DNA of 64,000 nt, taken from Acidobacteriota bacterium (GTDB taxonomy: Bacteria > Acidobacteriota > Thermoanaerobaculia > Multivoradales > J023). The first letter of the stretch is position 1, and each line of letters begins with the position of its first letter. The stretch is from contig JAJCXR010000040.1 of the NCBI GenBank assembly GCA_029263315.1, positions 186,001 through 250,000 of the forward strand. The letters run 5' to 3'. Positions 61,131 to 64,000 of the stretch are shown piece by piece. The translations under genes and the position numbers were made by a program. The notes below the pieces were generated by a model that worked only from the letters and a program-made list of their open reading frames with translations, was not told the origin of the DNA and made no database searches.

Positions 61131-62102
61131 TTACGGATCAGCGGGCCTATCCGATGCCTCCTCGAGGGCTTCGTCTTCCGAGAAACCTTCGAGAAAGAGG
61201 TCGTCGATTTGATCGAGCAAGAGCTTCGCCCTGCGTTGTTGAATGATATTGGCCAGCCGCTCGGTTTCAAAGGCATCGAGGTCGACGGCCAGCGCCTTGT
61301 CGAGCATCTCTTGGAACTCACGGCGGTCTTGGTTGGCGACGGAAATCGAATCTGCCCAACTGACATAAATGCCGGCCCGATGGCCACCGCTGAGCCTCTC
61401 GGCTTGCTCGAAGTGGTAACGGGCCCGCTCGACGGAACCCCCCATGGTCTCGGGCAACGCCTCGACGGCGATCATCGCCTCGTGCAATGCCCCAAAGTCA
61501 TAGTCGGAATGCAACTCCACGGCACGCTCCAGCAAGCTGCGCACCACCGGCAAATCGACCACCACCTCCGGTTGATCAAGGGAGAGGGAGATTCTCGCCC
61601 CCCAGGACAAGGCGGTCCAACGGAGCAACGGCACATCGTCGATGGTGGCAGCCGCCAAGGTGGCTGCCGGGTCCCGAAGTAAACCCTCTTCGCTGCCCGG
61701 GAAGCGCAACGCCATGGCGTTCATGCAGTAGCCATGGGCCCGCCGGTAGAGCTTGGATGCCCGCTGCCGCTCCGCCTTGGCGGCACGGTAGCTGGTCTGC
61801 TCCAGACGATCCGCTTCCAGCTCGACATAGGCATAGCCGTAGAGCGTGAACCCCTTGCAAGTCGCCAACAGGAGCCCCCGGTGACGCGGCGTTTCGGCCA
61901 ACAGCATCTCCTGGGTTTTGAGGGCGAAGGGCAAGGCATCACGGATCAGCTCCGGGTCGTCGTCGGAGGTGAACACGTCGCCACCCTGCGACAACGTATC
62001 GGCCAATTTCTTGACAGCTACATTCTTGACCGACGAGCAACCGCCGAGGACCAGGCCCGAGGCCAAGCAAAACAGAATGAGGATGGAGTGTGGGCGCCGC
62101 AT
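61131..62102 (-). CDS. TatT-family lipoprotein (TPR partner of a TRAP transporter)
   Basis: A protein of about 323 residues with a lipoprotein signal (LILFCLASGLVLGGC, lipidated Cys near 22) and a helical body: ELIRDALPFALKTQEMLLAETPRHRGLLLATCKGFTLYGYAYVE, YRRAHGYCMNAMALRFPG, ARYHFEQAERLSGGHRAGIYVSWADSISVANQDRREFQEML. This matches the TRAP-associated TatT family (Treponema Tp0956 group), whose trimers dock the solute-binding protein. Gene order TatT-DctP-DctQM is that of TPAT systems. ATG 62102 was chosen because the signal begins there. It lies 47 bases after a VapC gene on the same strand. Confidence 0.9.
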   Translation of the reverse strand: MRRPHSILILFCLASGLVLGGCSSVKNVAVKKLADTLSQGGDVFTSDDDPELIRDALPFALKTQEMLLAETPRHRGLLLATCKGFTLYGYAYVELEADRLEQTSYRAAKAERQRASKLYRRAHGYCMNAMALRFPGSEEGLLRDPAATLAAATIDDVPLLRWTALSWGARISLSLDQPEVVVDLPVVRSLLERAVELHSDYDFGALHEAMIAVEALPETMGGSVERARYHFEQAERLSGGHRAGIYVSWADSISVANQDRREFQEMLDKALAVDLDAFETERLANIIQQRRAKLLLDQIDDLFLEGFSEDEALEEASDRPADP

Positions 62103-62149
62103 GGGGGGACTGTACCGGGCAGGTTGTGGAGGGTCAAGGCTAGGGCTGA

Positions 62150-62569
62150 TCAGCGAAGGCTCAGCTCTTGTGCTGCGGATTGTAGGCGTTTGTCGAAACA
62201 CGAGAACATCACGAGATCACCCGGGCTGCTGTCTCGCAAGATCGCAAAAGAAGCCAAGTGGAGACTGTCGAATCCTCGCAACGAGAATTCCTCCGCCAAA
62301 TCACCAGCCAACCGCCACACTCGCTCACCGACCTCCAATCTGAAAAATCGGGGCCAATCCGCTTCAATGGCACGCTTGATCTTGTCAAGGGCGTTGGTAG
62401 AAATCCTCCCTTCGCGATGTTGCCGGGCAAAGGCACTGCGGGCTTCAGGATAAGCGACGACTGAAGTGGCAACGAGTGACGCCGAGGCAAGCAAGCTCCG
62501 GACCTGCCCTGAACCGACCTCGTCACAGAAGAGCTTGACGAGACTACTGGTATCGAGATAGGCGATCAT
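62150..62569 (-). CDS. vapC: VapC-type PIN-domain toxin
   Basis: A 139-residue PIN RNase: MIAYLDTSSLVKLF with Asp6, VVAYPEARSAFAR with Glu, FDSLHLASF with Asp, and MFSCFDKRLQ with the last Asp. The active site is complete. The antitoxin ends 55 bases upstream on the same strand, so the module is not overlapped as in the 55 kb VapBC. AGG lies a few bases before ATG 62569. Confidence 0.88.
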   Translation of the reverse strand: MIAYLDTSSLVKLFCDEVGSGQVRSLLASASLVATSVVAYPEARSAFARQHREGRISTNALDKIKRAIEADWPRFFRLEVGERVWRLAGDLAEEFSLRGFDSLHLASFAILRDSSPGDLVMFSCFDKRLQSAAQELSLR

Positions 62570-62624
62570 GGCCTATGGCGTTGCCGCTTCCCTCAGTCCA
62601 GACCAGTCACCAGAGTCCCTCATC

Positions 62625-62918
62625 TCAGCCACGATCTTCGAGCACCACCTGAGACGTCGATTTCCCCTGAATCTGTACTGGATCTTCACATCCACTGGGC
62701 TTACCGCCAGCCCAGCGGGCCTCTCCACAGGAGACCTGCCTTTGGAGACTCAGCGGCAAGCTCGAAACCTCTGAGGCCCCAGCCGAGTCATGGGCTCGAA
62801 GCTGCCAGGCGATAGAGGGCCGGACTTCGTCGACAATGACGATCTGTTCCCCGGCTGCGGCACGCTTCAGGAAGAGATCCAAGTCGTCTTTGAGTTGTAG
62901 CAGACTTATTCGCGTCAT
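62625..62918 (-). CDS. Phd/VapB-type antitoxin
   Basis: A 97-residue antitoxin with MTRISLLQLKDDLDLFLKRAAAGEQIVIVDEVRPSIAWQL at the N-terminus. The usual toxin-binding end follows: GGKPSG, then GKSTSQVVLEDRG, which resembles VapB/Phd proteins. It precedes the PIN toxin by 55 bases. The frame is intact; other frames of the stretch do not give a better antitoxin end. Confidence 0.82.
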   Translation of the reverse strand: MTRISLLQLKDDLDLFLKRAAAGEQIVIVDEVRPSIAWQLRAHDSAGASEVSSLPLSLQRQVSCGEARWAGGKPSGCEDPVQIQGKSTSQVVLEDRG

Positions 62919-62949
62919 TTTATGAATTGTATCATTTTGCTCACTCGCC

Positions 62950-64000
62950 TCACTCTGTCTCTCTCCTCGAGCGCCGGCTCATCCAACCCACCAAGCGGCG
63001 ACGCAACCAGGCCCGCAGACTGCGCTGCTTCCCCACACCCCGCCGCCGCAGCTTGCGCCGGGTAAGCGCGCTGTCGAGATCGAGCTGTTGCAGGAGATCG
63101 TCGGTATGGGCGCCGAGAGCGGCCAAGGGCTCCTGCCCCCAGGGACGCTGACCATCGAAGAGGGCTGGAAAACCGAGCCTTCGCTGACCGTCTTTGCCGC
63201 TGCGAATCCAGCCACGGGCTTGCATTTGGGGATGCTGCGTCGCTTCGGCCGGCGACAGCACCCCTTCGATGGGCAGATCGTGCCGCCGGAAGAGCTCCAT
63301 CCAAGCGTCGCGGTGGCGGCTGGCGATCAGCTCGGCCACTTGCTCCCGTACCCTAGGTTGCCGGGAGAACTGCGACAACAACCACTCCCGCCGTTCGACG
63401 ACTTGGCAGAATCGTTTCCAGAAATGCGGTTCCAAGGCGGCCAAGGCCAGCAACCCCCCATCGGCGGTGCGATAGAGGCCATAGCAAGGCAAGGCGCCGG
63501 TGAGCATCAAGGGCTCCTCCACCGCCTTGGGCCCCTCCGCTTCCGCCGCCCAGGCTGTGATGGCGGCATGACCCGCAGCATCGTAGAGGGATTGGTCGAT
63601 GATGCACCCCTCGCCGTCCCGGTGCCGACGGTGCAGGCTCGCCACCACCGACAACGCGGCGCTCCAGGCACCGACGACATCGGCCGTCTGCGTCGCCGGC
63701 ATGCCTTGACCCGCCGCCAGGGTTCCGGCGACCGCTTGATAGGTCAAGTCGTGGCCGGCCCGCGATGCATAGGGGCCATCCTGCCCCCAGCCGGTCACCG
63801 AGCAAACCACCAGGCGGGGAAAGCGACGCCTAAGGGTGACGCCGTCAAACCCCCAACGGGCCAACGTACCGGGACGGAAGCTATCCACCAGCACGTCCGC
63901 ATCGACCAACAGACGCCCGAGAATCTCCTGCGCCAGGGGGCGCTTCAGGTCGAGGGCTACGCTGCGGTGCCCGCCGAGCAGCAGGCTCGCCAGACTGCTC
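62950..64000 (-). CDS. CoA-transferase family III (CaiB/BaiF) protein, N-terminus outside the window
   Basis: About 349 residues are visible from the window edge, starting LASLLLGGHRSVALDLKRP. The frame runs beyond 64000, so the start is missing. Family blocks: SVALDLKRPLAQEILGRLL, ADVLVDSFRPGTLARWGFD, FPRLVVCSVTGWGQDGPY, GHDLTYQAVAG, and EGCIIDQSLYDAA, where the catalytic Asp is followed by a helix. DLPIEGVLSPAEATQHPQMQARGW is the small-domain signature. Such enzymes move CoA between acids (formyl-CoA, carnitine, methylacyl-CoA racemase types). The C-terminus is basic (RRRLVGWMSRRSRRETE). The antitoxin gene follows 32 bases downstream. Confidence 0.9.
   Translation of the reverse strand, partial: SSLASLLLGGHRSVALDLKRPLAQEILGRLLVDADVLVDSFRPGTLARWGFDGVTLRRRFPRLVVCSVTGWGQDGPYASRAGHDLTYQAVAGTLAAGQGMPATQTADVVGAWSAALSVVASLHRRHRDGEGCIIDQSLYDAAGHAAITAWAAEAEGPKAVEEPLMLTGALPCYGLYRTADGGLLALAALEPHFWKRFCQVVERREWLLSQFSRQPRVREQVAELIASRHRDAWMELFRRHDLPIEGVLSPAEATQHPQMQARGWIRSGKDGQRRLGFPALFDGQRPWGQEPLAALGAHTDDLLQQLDLDSALTRRKLRRRGVGKQRSLRAWLRRRLVGWMSRRSRRETE

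Overview
The window is a GC-rich bacterial chromosome segment of mixed, mostly housekeeping and secretory content. It has no phage genes, no insertion sequence and no CRISPR array. Several features suggest a Gram-negative bacterium of the Acidobacteriota type: TPR/CRTAC1 (FG-GAP plus ASPIC/UnbV) secreted proteins, paired secreted amidohydrolase-fold proteins, lipoproteins, an ETF-quinone oxidoreductase, a TatT-type TRAP system and many predicted secreted peptidases. The taxon is an inference from gene content, not a measured placement.

Layout. At 0-5 kb a minus-strand run makes UDP-glucuronate-derived sugars: UDP-glucuronate 4-epimerase, UDP-glucose dehydrogenase and UDP-xylose synthase. It continues into a YggX-like protein and a VTT membrane protein cut by the left edge. 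At 5-10 kb lie valS, a GT-C-like membrane protein and a small cytochrome c. At 10-17 kb are a palindromic repeat cluster, an M4 metalloprotease with a knottin-like tail, and two translationally coupled amidohydrolase-fold proteins in which only one of three catalytic domains keeps its metal ligands. At 17-25 kb are an APC permease fused to EIIA and TrkA-C modules, adenylosuccinate lyase, arginine deiminase, an FHA-GAF-adenylate cyclase and a HAM1-type NTP pyrophosphatase. At 25-30 kb are an M48 lipoprotein protease, a second M4 protease with a different tail, and a secreted NTF2-like protein. At 30-36 kb are a TPR-CRTAC1 pair and an SPFH pair.

The 1.1 kb without genes at 36.3-37.3 kb is the most striking non-coding stretch. 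It has four exact TTTTCCACA DnaA-box matches in either orientation, a fifth near the right end, variant boxes and a repeated block next to boxes that resembles a DnaA-trio. It is a candidate replication origin or DnaA-binding locus. A smaller relative lies at 24.8-25.0 kb. A tRNA-His(GTG) follows.

At 37-52 kb are ETF-QO, an ACT-domain/DEAD-box helicase fusion, an NSS sodium symporter, the FadJ-type beta-oxidation protein with a clear sigma-70-like promoter, an MGMT-type protein, a ferritin-like protein, a tandem cyclase-family protein and an aminotransferase. ETF-QO and FadJ fit a fatty-acid-oxidising, respiring cell. At 52-64 kb are a penicillin-acylase-family protein, a VapBC module whose toxin seems to start at CTG, and a minus-strand run: VapBC, TatT lipoprotein, DctP, fused DctQM, GT39 and M50. 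The window ends inside a family III CoA-transferase.
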